Part shown: in pieces, positions 53,369 to 62,416 of the stretch
Layout of the letters: each line of letters begins with the position of its first letter
Numbering within the stretch: the first letter of the stretch is position 1
The notes under the pieces: model-generated
The model's database searches: none
The model's input: only the letters and a program-made list of their open reading frames with translations
Told to the model about the DNA's origin: nothing
From: Blepharisma japonicum
Lineage: Eukaryota; Ciliophora; Heterotrichea; Heterotrichida; Blepharismidae
NCBI GenBank assembly: GCA_949751835.1
Contig: CATKHK010000086.1
Coordinates: forward strand, 1-64,000
Length of the DNA stretch: 64,000 nucleotides
Direction: 5' to 3'
Position numbers and translations under genes: made by a program

Positions 53369-54736
53369 ATGGCACAACGACTTTTCGTTTCTCAGAACCC
53401 TTTCACTCAGGCTTATATTCGTAGCTACAATTTCTTGTCCGCAGCGCAGCTTGATTTTACAATAGACACTTCTTATCAGGCCTTCCTTCGACATTCCAAA
53501 ACTTCTTTTAAAGAAAGAGGTGAAAAAATGAAGAGGCTTGGTGGCCTTCTCAGAAAAGATCATGAAAACCTAGCTCGCTTGATGACGCAAGAAATGGGTA
53601 AGCCTATTGGGCAATCAAAAGGAGAAGTCTTAAAATGTGCAGATTGCTGTGATTATTATGCCGACAATGCTGAAAAGCTTCTGGCTCCAACTCACTATGA
53701 TATTCCAGGCAGCAAAGTTTATGTCAACTATGAACCTCTTGGGCCTTTGTTTATTATCATGCCTTTTAATTTCCCTCTCTGGATGCCATTAAAGTGCGGG
53801 ATACCACATCTGATGGCAGGAAATACAATTATTCTTAAGCACGCAGAAAATGTTCCACAGGTTGCAGAGGCACTTGATAGAATTACGTCAGATGCAGGCT
53901 TTGAACATGAGTTCAAAAATGTGTTTATTGATATGGAGCAAGTTCAAAGGACAATAGCTGATAATAGAATAAGAGGAGTCAGCTTAACAGGGTCAATAAG
54001 AGCTGGACGTAGTATTGCTTCTATGGCTGGAATGGCACTTAAAAAATGTGTCTTAGAGCTTGGAGGATCTGATCCTTTTATTGTCTTAGGAGACGCTGAT
54101 GTCCAGGCTGCTGCAAAAACAGCAGTGATGGCTAGATTACAAGGGTGTGGACAAGTTTGCATTTCAGCTAAACGATTTATAGTCGAATCATCTGTATACT
54201 CTGCTTTTGTAAAACATCTAATCGCAGAGCTAAAAACGTGGCAATATGGAGATCCTTTAAATCCAGAAACTAAATTAGGTCCTTTAGCAAGGCCTGATCT
54301 TCTCAATAACGTTGTCACCCAAGTCGAAAGATCCATTAAAATGGGAGCAAAATTAGAATATGGAGGGAAAATTTTAAACCCTACCCAATACGAGCCTGCT
54401 GTATTAACTCATGTTACCCCAGATATGCCAATTATGCGTGAAGAAACCTTTGGCCCTGTTTTTGCTATATCAAAAGTCAAAGATACAGAAGAAGCAATAA
54501 GGTTGGCTAATAATACTGAATTTGGCCTAGGCGCAATGATTTTTACAGCAGACGCACAAAGAGCAGAGGCTCAGATCGTCCCAAGAATTGATGCAGGAAT
54601 GGTATTTGTAAACGATGTCTCAAAAAGCATTGTACAAGTCCCGTTTGGAGGAATGAAAAATAGTGGACTAGGACGCGAGCTAGGAGAAGGTATCAAAGAA
54701 TTCACAGTACTAAAGACTATAAGCATTAAAAAATAA
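53369..54736 (+). CDS. Aldehyde dehydrogenase, succinate-semialdehyde type
   Basis: The product is 455 residues. Family motifs are all present: PFNFPLWMPLKCGIPHLMAG, LKHAENVP, SLTGSIRAGRSIA, LELGGSDPFIVL (general-base Glu, about 230), GQVCISAKRF (catalytic Cys, about 263) and REETFGPVFAISKV. It ends VPFGGMKNSGLGRELGEGI. The short length and VNYEPLG text are closest to the NAD(P)+ succinate-semialdehyde dehydrogenase (YneI/Sad) branch, often bacterial. It oxidises succinate semialdehyde to succinate. No mitochondrial presequence is clear. All its Trp codons are TGG. Confidence 0.9.
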   Translation: MAQRLFVSQNPFTQAYIRSYNFLSAAQLDFTIDTSYQAFLRHSKTSFKERGEKMKRLGGLLRKDHENLARLMTQEMGKPIGQSKGEVLKCADCCDYYADNAEKLLAPTHYDIPGSKVYVNYEPLGPLFIIMPFNFPLWMPLKCGIPHLMAGNTIILKHAENVPQVAEALDRITSDAGFEHEFKNVFIDMEQVQRTIADNRIRGVSLTGSIRAGRSIASMAGMALKKCVLELGGSDPFIVLGDADVQAAAKTAVMARLQGCGQVCISAKRFIVESSVYSAFVKHLIAELKTWQYGDPLNPETKLGPLARPDLLNNVVTQVERSIKMGAKLEYGGKILNPTQYEPAVLTHVTPDMPIMREETFGPVFAISKVKDTEEAIRLANNTEFGLGAMIFTADAQRAEAQIVPRIDAGMVFVNDVSKSIVQVPFGGMKNSGLGRELGEGIKEFTVLKTISIKK

Positions 54737-54879
54737 TTTCAAAATGAATGATAAATAATAATATTAATTTGTAAAAATTATTTTTAGTAGCACTTAAAAC
54801 CCAGAGTGAAACGACAAATAAATCATTTAAATCACTTGTTGAAACATAAAAAAGCTGACTTAATGACGCTTTGAATAAA

Positions 54880-55350
54880 ATGGAGGAATCAACATACAAA
54901 TGTTACTATGACTTTTGTCACAGAGTGTACAAAACAAAATTCAATCTAAGAAGACACATAAACTCATCCCACTTGAAAATAAAGTGTTTCTTATGTTCAG
55001 ACTGCAAAAAACAGTTCGTAAGCAAACAAAATTTGAAGGAACACATGCTAATTCACACCGGGGAGAAGCCATTCTTTTGCGAAGAATTGGGGTGTGGGAA
55101 GAAGTTTCGGCAGGCCTCACAGCTTTTGGTCCATCGGAGGATACACGATCGTCAAAGAGTCGCCATGAAATGCCACATGGAAATCAAGCCTTTGCTCTTA
55201 ACTGATATAGAAATTCCAAAAGACTTCTACTTCCAGGCCGAGCCCAAGAAGAAAAAGGAAGAAAAAATTGAGCTTCCAATCATCAGCTCCGATAAAATTC
55301 TGAAGAATTCTAAGCTGCCAGTGCTTCCGATTCTTCTTAATCATATATAA
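54880..55350 (+). CDS. Small C2H2 zinc-finger protein
   Basis: The product is 156 residues with three C2H2 fingers at about 8-94: C-x4-C...H-x4-H (CYYDFC... RRHINSSH), C-x2-C...H-x3-H with the linker HTGEKPFF, and C-x4-C...H-x3-H. The TFIIIA-like pattern with a TGEKP linker suggests sequence-specific DNA binding. The basic C-terminal tail PKKKKEEKIEL has no domain. The ATG at 54880 is used. No TGA codon. Confidence 0.9.
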   Translation: MEESTYKCYYDFCHRVYKTKFNLRRHINSSHLKIKCFLCSDCKKQFVSKQNLKEHMLIHTGEKPFFCEELGCGKKFRQASQLLVHRRIHDRQRVAMKCHMEIKPLLLTDIEIPKDFYFQAEPKKKKEEKIELPIISSDKILKNSKLPVLPILLNHI

Positions 55351-55763
55351 TCTAAATTAACCAACCTGAGACTTCTAAGACGTCAACCATTTTTAAGGTG
55401 TGGAAATGAGAATTTAATGAAAATTAGATTTCACCAGGAGTTTCGTGGGGAATTTAAGCTTAGCTTCAGAGTTAAAATGCTCTTTTAGGATGCTTAGAGT
55501 TAGAGTTGATATTAGAGATGTTTGGCAACTTAAAGAAAAATATTTTAATTTTTTGAAAAAATATTTTATTCTTTATTTGAAGTGTTTTTAAAGAAATTAA
55601 TCGAGTTTTTGTGGATTATTTGAAGTTTTCGGCTGTCTAAAAGGTTTTATTTTCTCGATAAGGAAGAAAAGTTCCATATTTAATTTGTTACTCCATTTCA
55701 AACTCTAGCTCTTTTGACTTAATAAAAACTTAATTAAAATAGAAAGGAACTATAAAATCAAAT
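55351..55763. other. Intergenic region
   Basis: This is slightly less AT-rich than other spacers and may hold a long 5' UTR. No gene or RNA was recognised. Confidence 0.45.
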
Positions 55764-57113
55764 ATGAAAAGAGGAGGCAGAACGAAACAAAGATCAACCA
55801 GCCGTAAACGTAAAAGCAGCACCCCAAGATATTCATCTGATGAAGAGCCTATATCTAATGCTGCTAATAAAGGAAATAAAGGAATTTTGATATCTCAAGA
55901 GAAATATGATGATATGAAGAGAAATAAACAGCTGCTTGAAGAAATAAAGGCTAGATCAAATTTTAACGCAAAAGAAGTTGCGCGGCTACAGCATGAAAAC
56001 TCTAAGCTCAAGGATTTAAATGATACCTTGAAAGAAGAGCTTCAAGACTTAAAGCAGCAGCATTTAGATGATACTCTAAAAATAAAGGAATTAGCTTTCA
56101 ATAATAACTCATTGCAAAACCAAATGAAAGAAGCTAACAATATGACACTAAAAGAGCAGCAAAATGTGCTTAATAAACTGAAGACATCATTGTCAGATAT
56201 TGAAGGAGTTTTAAATTATCGGTCTGCTTCTGGAAGGCGGCATTTAAATTCTCTCAGTCGTGTTTTAGCAAAGCATTCAAAATTATTATTCGACCAAGAA
56301 TTCTCAAACGTCATAAAGAATAAGTTTATAAGCAGCATAAAAGAGATGAATAGTTGTATAGAAGCCACATTAAAAGTAATAACAGAAGATTCTGTTGAAA
56401 ATCTACTTGAAACAATATCAGGGACTCAAAGTTCAAAAACAGTAAAATCAGGAATTGAAGAGAAGTTGAGGGCTGAGCTGAAAGATAAAGAAGACACGAT
56501 TGAAGAGTATAGAACTGCACTTGAAAAACTTAGAGAGCAAACGTTGAAATTAAGAGAAAGACTCAAAAATCCAATGGGGGAAGAAAATTTGAAGAAAATT
56601 ATAGAGGAGCAAGAAAAGAAAATTGAACAGTTGCATTCTGAAAAAGAAATGCTGAATAATCACATAAATGTTTTGCAGTCTTCGATGAACGAACAGCGCA
56701 CACTTATTGAGCAGCTAAGAGAGATCATTAAAACCCTGTCCAAATCGCCAAAGTTTTCTGATTCTCCTTCCTCTTCTTTTATCAAGCCTCTACCAAAAGA
56801 AGATAAAATACAGGAAATCACATCAAATTTATTTGTGAAACCAATTTCAATAGAAGATAGGCCATACAGCTCTACTTTTAGCTCATTTATCAAGCCTATA
56901 GCTAAAGAGGACAAGCCTTCAAGTTCTCCTTCAAACTCCTTTATAAAGCCTTTATCTATAGAAGAAAAGCCAATAATTAAATCTCCTGAAAAAGAAGAAG
57001 TTCTTGAGGATTATGAACCTAATGACCAAGAAGATTTAAAAGTGGAAATTTCTCTGCTTGATCAAGAAATTTTCCAACTGCAGCAGTCCTTACAACGAGC
57101 ACTCGGCCAATAA
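55764..57113 (+). CDS. Coiled-coil protein with C-terminal SFIKP repeats
   Basis: The product is 449 residues. The basic N-terminus (RTKQRSTSRKRKSS) may direct it to the nucleus. Two coiled coils cover about 45-135 and 235-325, separated by a helical block with SASGRRHLNSLSRVLAKHSK. Near 330-410 four copies of a short motif occur: SSFIKPLPKEDK, NLFVKPISIEDR, SSFIKPIAKEDK and NSFIKPLSIEEK. These may be docking sites for one partner. I do not recognise the family. Confidence 0.75.
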   Translation: MKRGGRTKQRSTSRKRKSSTPRYSSDEEPISNAANKGNKGILISQEKYDDMKRNKQLLEEIKARSNFNAKEVARLQHENSKLKDLNDTLKEELQDLKQQHLDDTLKIKELAFNNNSLQNQMKEANNMTLKEQQNVLNKLKTSLSDIEGVLNYRSASGRRHLNSLSRVLAKHSKLLFDQEFSNVIKNKFISSIKEMNSCIEATLKVITEDSVENLLETISGTQSSKTVKSGIEEKLRAELKDKEDTIEEYRTALEKLREQTLKLRERLKNPMGEENLKKIIEEQEKKIEQLHSEKEMLNNHINVLQSSMNEQRTLIEQLREIIKTLSKSPKFSDSPSSSFIKPLPKEDKIQEITSNLFVKPISIEDRPYSSTFSSFIKPIAKEDKPSSSPSNSFIKPLSIEEKPIIKSPEKEEVLEDYEPNDQEDLKVEISLLDQEIFQLQQSLQRALGQ

Positions 57114-57128
57114 ATTTTTAATTTAACA

Positions 57129-57848
57129 TTATTTATTATGATTTACCCTTTTCACTGACTTCAAATCAAGATCATGTTGTGCACTTCTAATTATCCTCAT
57201 CAAATCTGAGTTTCCTTCTGAATGTGTCTTATTAAAAACCGATCTTCTATCTTTCGGTGAAACCAAATCATTGGAACTTTTAAAGACCAAAGTATGAGTG
57301 CTATTTAAATTCCCATGCTTTCCGCTTAAAGCTATCAGCTTGCTCTTCACTGGTTTGTAGGTCAAATTTAATTCCTTTTTTTTCTTGATAAGATCTGGAG
57401 TTTTGGCTAGGTTTTTCTTTTCTGGGACTTCGTGGATAACTTCTAAAGATGTTTGCTCTAATAAAACCATAGCAGTTTTCGCTAATCTTATTAAATCATC
57501 TGATTCAGCTGGCCTTAGCCTCAAAGAGGTTTGGGGACGATTATCATTATGGCATAGGAGTTTTGGTTCATCATCCGGCCGCTGTTTTCCTACACTTTTA
57601 TAGCGTTGTCATTCAGCTTCGACATCATTAAGTTTGTCAAGTGTTTTTTCTTCAGTGGGGGATCGATCTGTAAATGACGAGTATTGTTTTTGCATTAATC
57701 GTTCTTTACGAAGCTGATGAAGATCAAGTTGAAATGATTTTGGAGGCAACAGAGTAGTCATATGTGTTTCGTCTATTGTTTTAGACCATTCTCTATAGAT
57801 AGTGCGTGGGATTTTGCTTTCTGATTTTGATAATTTTTTAGGATTCAT
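57129..57848 (-). CDS. Unknown basic protein
   Basis: The product is 239 residues with one TGA read as Trp (EAEWQRYKS). The N-terminal part has PRTIYREWSKTIDETHMTTL; a helix RLAKTAMVLLEQTSLEV sits at mid-protein, then a basic C-terminus. No domain is recognised. It is convergent with the SFIKP-repeat gene, 15 nt apart. Confidence 0.65.
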
Positions 57849-58351
57849 TAGAGATAATTATGATAAATTAGTTTTTTAAGTTTTTGTTAACTGATAATAT
57901 GCTGGGAAATCTCCATATGTGTTCATTATTTTGCAGAGTTCTTATAGATTAGATATACGACAAATATATATATTTTTCTTAAATAGTGTTTTTTTACTCC
58001 ATAACATAAAAAATAAATGTATGTATAAATCAGAATGAATTCTTTAAAATTTTAAAATTACAGTCAAATTGCAAATGAAATACTTCTTTAAAAACTATAT
58101 TAACAGATTAAAAAGCTATTAGTGATTCAATAAATTATTAGTATAAAAAGATAAATTCCATTTAAGTGTGGAACGTATAGCATATTGTTTTGTGAAAATA
58201 TTAAAATAAAGTTATAAAAGATTGATAAATGAATTTTATATTGCTTTTGCGAAGCATTAAATAAAAAGCTATAAAGTTTGATAAACGAAAGATAATTACC
58301 TGCTTGAAAATAATCTTTTAGATTTTACTAATTTTTTAATTTTATAATATT
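57849..58351. other. AT-rich intergenic region
   Basis: This is very AT-rich, between two minus-strand genes. Two similar short phrases (ATAAA.TTATAAA near 58205 and 58265) occur, but nothing supportable. Confidence 0.5.
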
Positions 58352-59959
58352 TTAATCAAATTTCATTAATAAATATTGACTAATTTCTTCATATGAAATA
58401 CACCCTTCTTCATCCATTCTGGCAAATTTGAAGAAATGTTCCAATTCTTCCATATCAATTCCACGTAGAAGTTTTTTTAACTCCTTCAAACTGATAGCTC
58501 CACGGCAAGTAAAATCAAATGATTTTAATGATTTTCTTAGTTTCTCTTTCACTTCTTCATGATTCCAATTCGCAGATGCAATCTCAAAATCATAAAATTC
58601 AAAAAATCCGCTCTTATCAATGTCGCATTTCATGATAGTTTCATCGATTCCTCTAACTTCAATTCCAAGCATTTTGCATCCATCGATTATTTCTTTTTTG
58701 CTTAGTTTTCCATCATGATTTTTATCTAGTGCTTTATAGACCTCAATAATTTCTTTTTGGTCATTATCATTATATAAATGCGAAGTAATGGCAAAATAAA
58801 TGGACTTTTCTAATTTTTTCGTAGCCTAACTATGAATTACATCAAAATGCAAAAATCTATTGAGTATATCAGAACTGCCTTTGATTTGGTCAAGCTTCCG
58901 GCTTTTGTTCACAATTCAAGGATGCTTTAAAGCATCTACAGCAGAAATTCTATCATCAGGATCGATTTTTAGCATTTTTGAAAGAAGGTCCTTAACTTCA
59001 TCAGAATGAAGTGCTCATGTTTTTGATTTCAAATCAATTCCATTTTGGATTGATTTAATGATTTCATCATTATTTTTGCCAGTAAAAGGTAGCTTTCCTG
59101 TTATTAAGACATGCAATATAACCCCCAAGCTCCAAATATCACTTGTCTTTTTATTATAATTCCCTTGTATCATTTCTGGTGCCATATATGCAACCTATAT
59201 ATTTTTTACTGTATCTTTTGTCAGCGGCATTTCGCTTAAAGTCCAAATAAATTCAAAGTTTGTGAGTTTTAAAGTAGAATCGCGAGAGTTTGAATCGAAA
59301 GCAATACTTTCTGGTCTTATATTTCTGTGGATAATGCCAAGCTTGTGGCAATGATTTAGAGCTTTTAAAATATTAGAAATAAGATCTGAGGCATCATAAT
59401 CATCAAATGCATAATGCTCTAAGATTTTTTCCAGCAAACTCGAACCAAAAAGTTTTTCATAAATAACATAAAATGCCTCGTCGGTTTCAGCAATCTCAAA
59501 AAATCTTATTATATGAGGGTAATTCTGCATAAAATTTACAAGTTTATTGAATTTTTCCATTTCTTTAAAAAACTCAACTGGATTTTCATCAAAAATATTT
59601 TTTGGGACTTCTTTGGCAACTCTTTGTATCCCATTATTTCTATCTCTAATTAAATATAGATTCCCACCATGTCCAGTCTGAAAGATTTTTATTGTTTTAT
59701 ATTTTTCATTTGTTAGTCCTGTGGAAATTTTTGAAGTGCTTTTTCGCTTAAAGCTTTTTTTAGGATCATTTATTACTGATCGTTTCTTAGTTAATGGTCG
59801 GGCTAGAGTGGTATGCCTTCTTGGTCTGACTCTCATAACTGGAGTTGTGGCAGCACTGGCCTCGTTTGAGTCATTTATCAAGCTTAATCTTTCAGCTTTG
59901 ATTTGCTCTTTCGATAGCCCTAAGGAAGGCTTCTCTGGTTTTGATTCACAACAGCCCAT
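58352..59959 (-). CDS. CDPK-like pseudokinase with EF-hands, N-myristoylated
   Basis: The product is 525 residues after two 15-nt introns (58826-58840, 59195-59209). It starts MGCCESKPEKP (myristoylation/palmitoylation). The kinase-like domain (about 88-345) keeps VAKEV Lys, VAYMAPEMIQGNY and DIWSLGVILHVLITGKLPF. But HRD reads HRN (IIHRNIRPES, about 211) and DFG reads NFE (LTNFEF), so both catalytic and metal-binding Asp are lost. The C-terminal EF-hands: DKNHDGKLSKKE and DIDKSGFFEFYD look functional, the last two degenerate. Probably a Ca2+-responsive scaffold. Two TGA codons are Trp. Confidence 0.88.
58826..58840 (-). other. 15-nt intron
   Basis: GTAATTCATAGTTAG on the minus strand, with A at position 10. 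It removes an in-frame TAG between the kinase and EF-hand regions. Confidence 0.85.
59195..59209 (-). other. 15-nt intron
   Basis: GTAAAAAATATATAG on the minus strand, with A at position 10. It removes an in-frame TAG just before VAYMAPE. Confidence 0.85.
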
Positions 59960-60863
59960 TATTATTTTGTAACATTTAGATATTTTTTAAACCTGAATAA
60001 ACCAAAGACAATATATTGGGTCAGAAATACAATCACAATCAAGATGAGCAATGATTAGTCGAATTATTAACTTGATTATAGAAGGATAAATCATTCTATT
60101 ATACAAAAAGTCTCATTGGTATATTGACTCATAGAGATCAATATAAAATTATGGCACATTTTTATTAATTATTTTTGCTATCTTAGAAATTAGATAGCTT
60201 AACTCTATATTATTTGCTCATATATTTTTATATTAATTTCAAAATAGTGAATGCTGCTATTTTTCGGTTGTATAATTATTGTTACTATACATTAAAGTTA
60301 TATTTGCATATTAAATTTCCTGCAGATTTGACAGAATATCTAAGCTCAAAAAATTACTATTTTTAGAAATATTTTTACCTGATTGAGAGCTCTAATTTCT
60401 CTGATTGGCAGCTATAAGAAATTTTTTTCGATATTAATTTTAAATAGCATTTATCTCATTTATTGCCAGAAATTGAATTTCTAAAAGCCAAAGATTCATT
60501 TCAAAGATCTTATATCTCTATCTTCTTTTCTTAAAATGCAAAATCTTTCTTTTCTATTTTTTATAATCTTAAATACTTATATTGAAATTACAAATTCACC
60601 TTAAATATCAATGCTAATATATCTTTTATGGTCTAGTATTAATTAGTGAGTAAAAAGCATATAAGAAATATTCACACTCAAACGCTGCTTTTCTTCTTCA
60701 TATTCTGAGAATAATTTAAATTCATTTTTAAAAAATTTTGGTATTGAAACAGCTGATATAAAATTTTAAAGTAATTTTTTTTTGGAAATCCCTCAAAAGA
60801 GCAATTCGTTTTATTTTATCTTTAATTTTATCTAAAAAATTTACTGCTATCATCATAATAACA
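59960..60863. other. Long divergent AT-rich region between CDPK paralogues
   Basis: About 900 nt separate the starts of the pseudokinase and active CDPK. Both promoters must lie here. No RNA gene, repeat array or extra coding frame was recognised. Confidence 0.55.
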
Positions 60864-62330
60864 ATGGGTTGCTGCGGTTCTTCAGGTCCACATAAGAAAA
60901 TAGCTACTTCTCCTTTGACGACTTCACCACACAAGAAAAGTATGAAAGTGAGTGCAGGGACTTTTATAAAAACCCAGTTATCTCCGTTCACTGAAGCATA
61001 TATGCTGGGAAATCGCATAGGGTTAGGAGGTTTCGGAGAGGTAAGAAGATGCACTCATCGAATAACTGGAGCTCTTCGCGCAGTAAAAATTTACTCAAAA
61101 GAGCTTTTTTGCCAAAATTCCACTCAACAAGGCAAAATGATAGAGGAAATGGAAATCCTTCGAACATTAGATCATCCGAATATAATTAGAGTATACGATT
61201 TCTTTGAAGACTCAAAAAATTACTATTTGGTTATGGAGTACTGTGAAGGGGGCGAGCTATTCAATAAAATTGAGAAAATGGCCAAGTTTAGCGAAGACGA
61301 TGCTGCATTGATCATGAGGCAGTTATTGTCAGTTGTTGCATTTTGTCATTCCCTGAAAATTATTCATAGAGATTTGAAGCCTGAAAATATCATGGTTGAA
61401 GAAAGAAGTCGAAAATTAAATATTAAAATAGCAGATTTTGGAACAGCTTGCTACTTAGATTTAAATAATGAAACGACTGGCGTAGTAGGAACTGCTTATT
61501 ACATGGCACCTGAAGTATTTAATGGGTCATATAATGAAGGATGCGATGTGTGAAGCTGTGGAGTTATAATGTACATTTTACTTACAGGAAGTCCTCCTTT
61601 TGGAGGTAAAACAGATGATGAGATTATGGCAAAGGTAAAAGAAGGGGTTTATACTACAGAATCATCAGCGTTTCGATTAATATCTCCTGAAGCGATTGAC
61701 TTAATAAAAAAACTTATAGCGCCATTAAATGAAAGGATTTCTGCTTCACAATCTTTATGTCATCCTTGGCTTAATAGAAGCCGACCTAAGGTAGAAAGGC
61801 CTGTATTAGAAGCAGTAATTAAAAACTTGCGAGAGTTCAGAAGCACTTTAAAGCTTAGAGATGCTATATTGACTTTTATAACATCTCAGCTCATCAATCA
61901 CAGGGAGCTAAAAGATCTCAGAGATGCTTTTGTCATTTTGGATAAGGATGGAGATGGAAAAATAGGGAAAGAGGATTTATTTGAACAATTAAGCGGCTTC
62001 ATACCAGGAGACGGAGCATATAGTCATGCAGAGGAAATCTTGCTTAATGTTGACAGTAACAATGATGGATTTATTGAATTTACTGAATATTTAAGAGCAA
62101 CAATAGACAAAAAGATTTTGCTATCAAATGAAAATCTTTTGGCTGCTTTTGCAATTTTGGACAAAAATAATTCAGGGAAGATATCTGTGGCGGATTTTAT
62201 GAATGTTCTTGCGGATCGAGAAGAATATGATTTGAATTTGTGGACTGAGCTTGTAAGAGAAGCAAATCCTGATGGAAAAGGAGTTTTTGACATGGAAGAG
62301 TTCACAAAGCTTTTGATGGATAAAATTTAA
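60864..62330 (+). CDS. Calcium-dependent protein kinase (CDPK), N-myristoylated
   Basis: The product is 488 residues starting MGCCGSSGPHKK (myristoylation/palmitoylation). The kinase domain (about 47-310) is intact: GLGGFGEV, AVKIYSKE, IIHRDLKPENI (about 168), ADFGTACYL and GTAYYMAPEVF. One TGA is the Trp of DVWSCGVIMY. A junction helix leads to EF-hands DKDGDGKIGKED (about 360), DSNNDGFIEFTE (about 396), DKNNSGKISVAD (about 432) and NPDGKGVFDMEE (about 468). CDPKs are activated directly by Ca2+ and are typical of plants, ciliates and apicomplexans. Confidence 0.96.
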
Positions 62331-62416
62331 ATTTGTAATTAATATTCAAATTTGTTTTTCTGAGACTCATTGTGTAAAGAATCTATTTAATTATACGATA
62401 AATTTACATTTATTTT

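Noticed and set aside
59960-60863. Possible RNA gene or excised-element remnant in the CDPK spacer
   Set aside because: No terminal repeats, conserved RNA motif or composition change could be seen.
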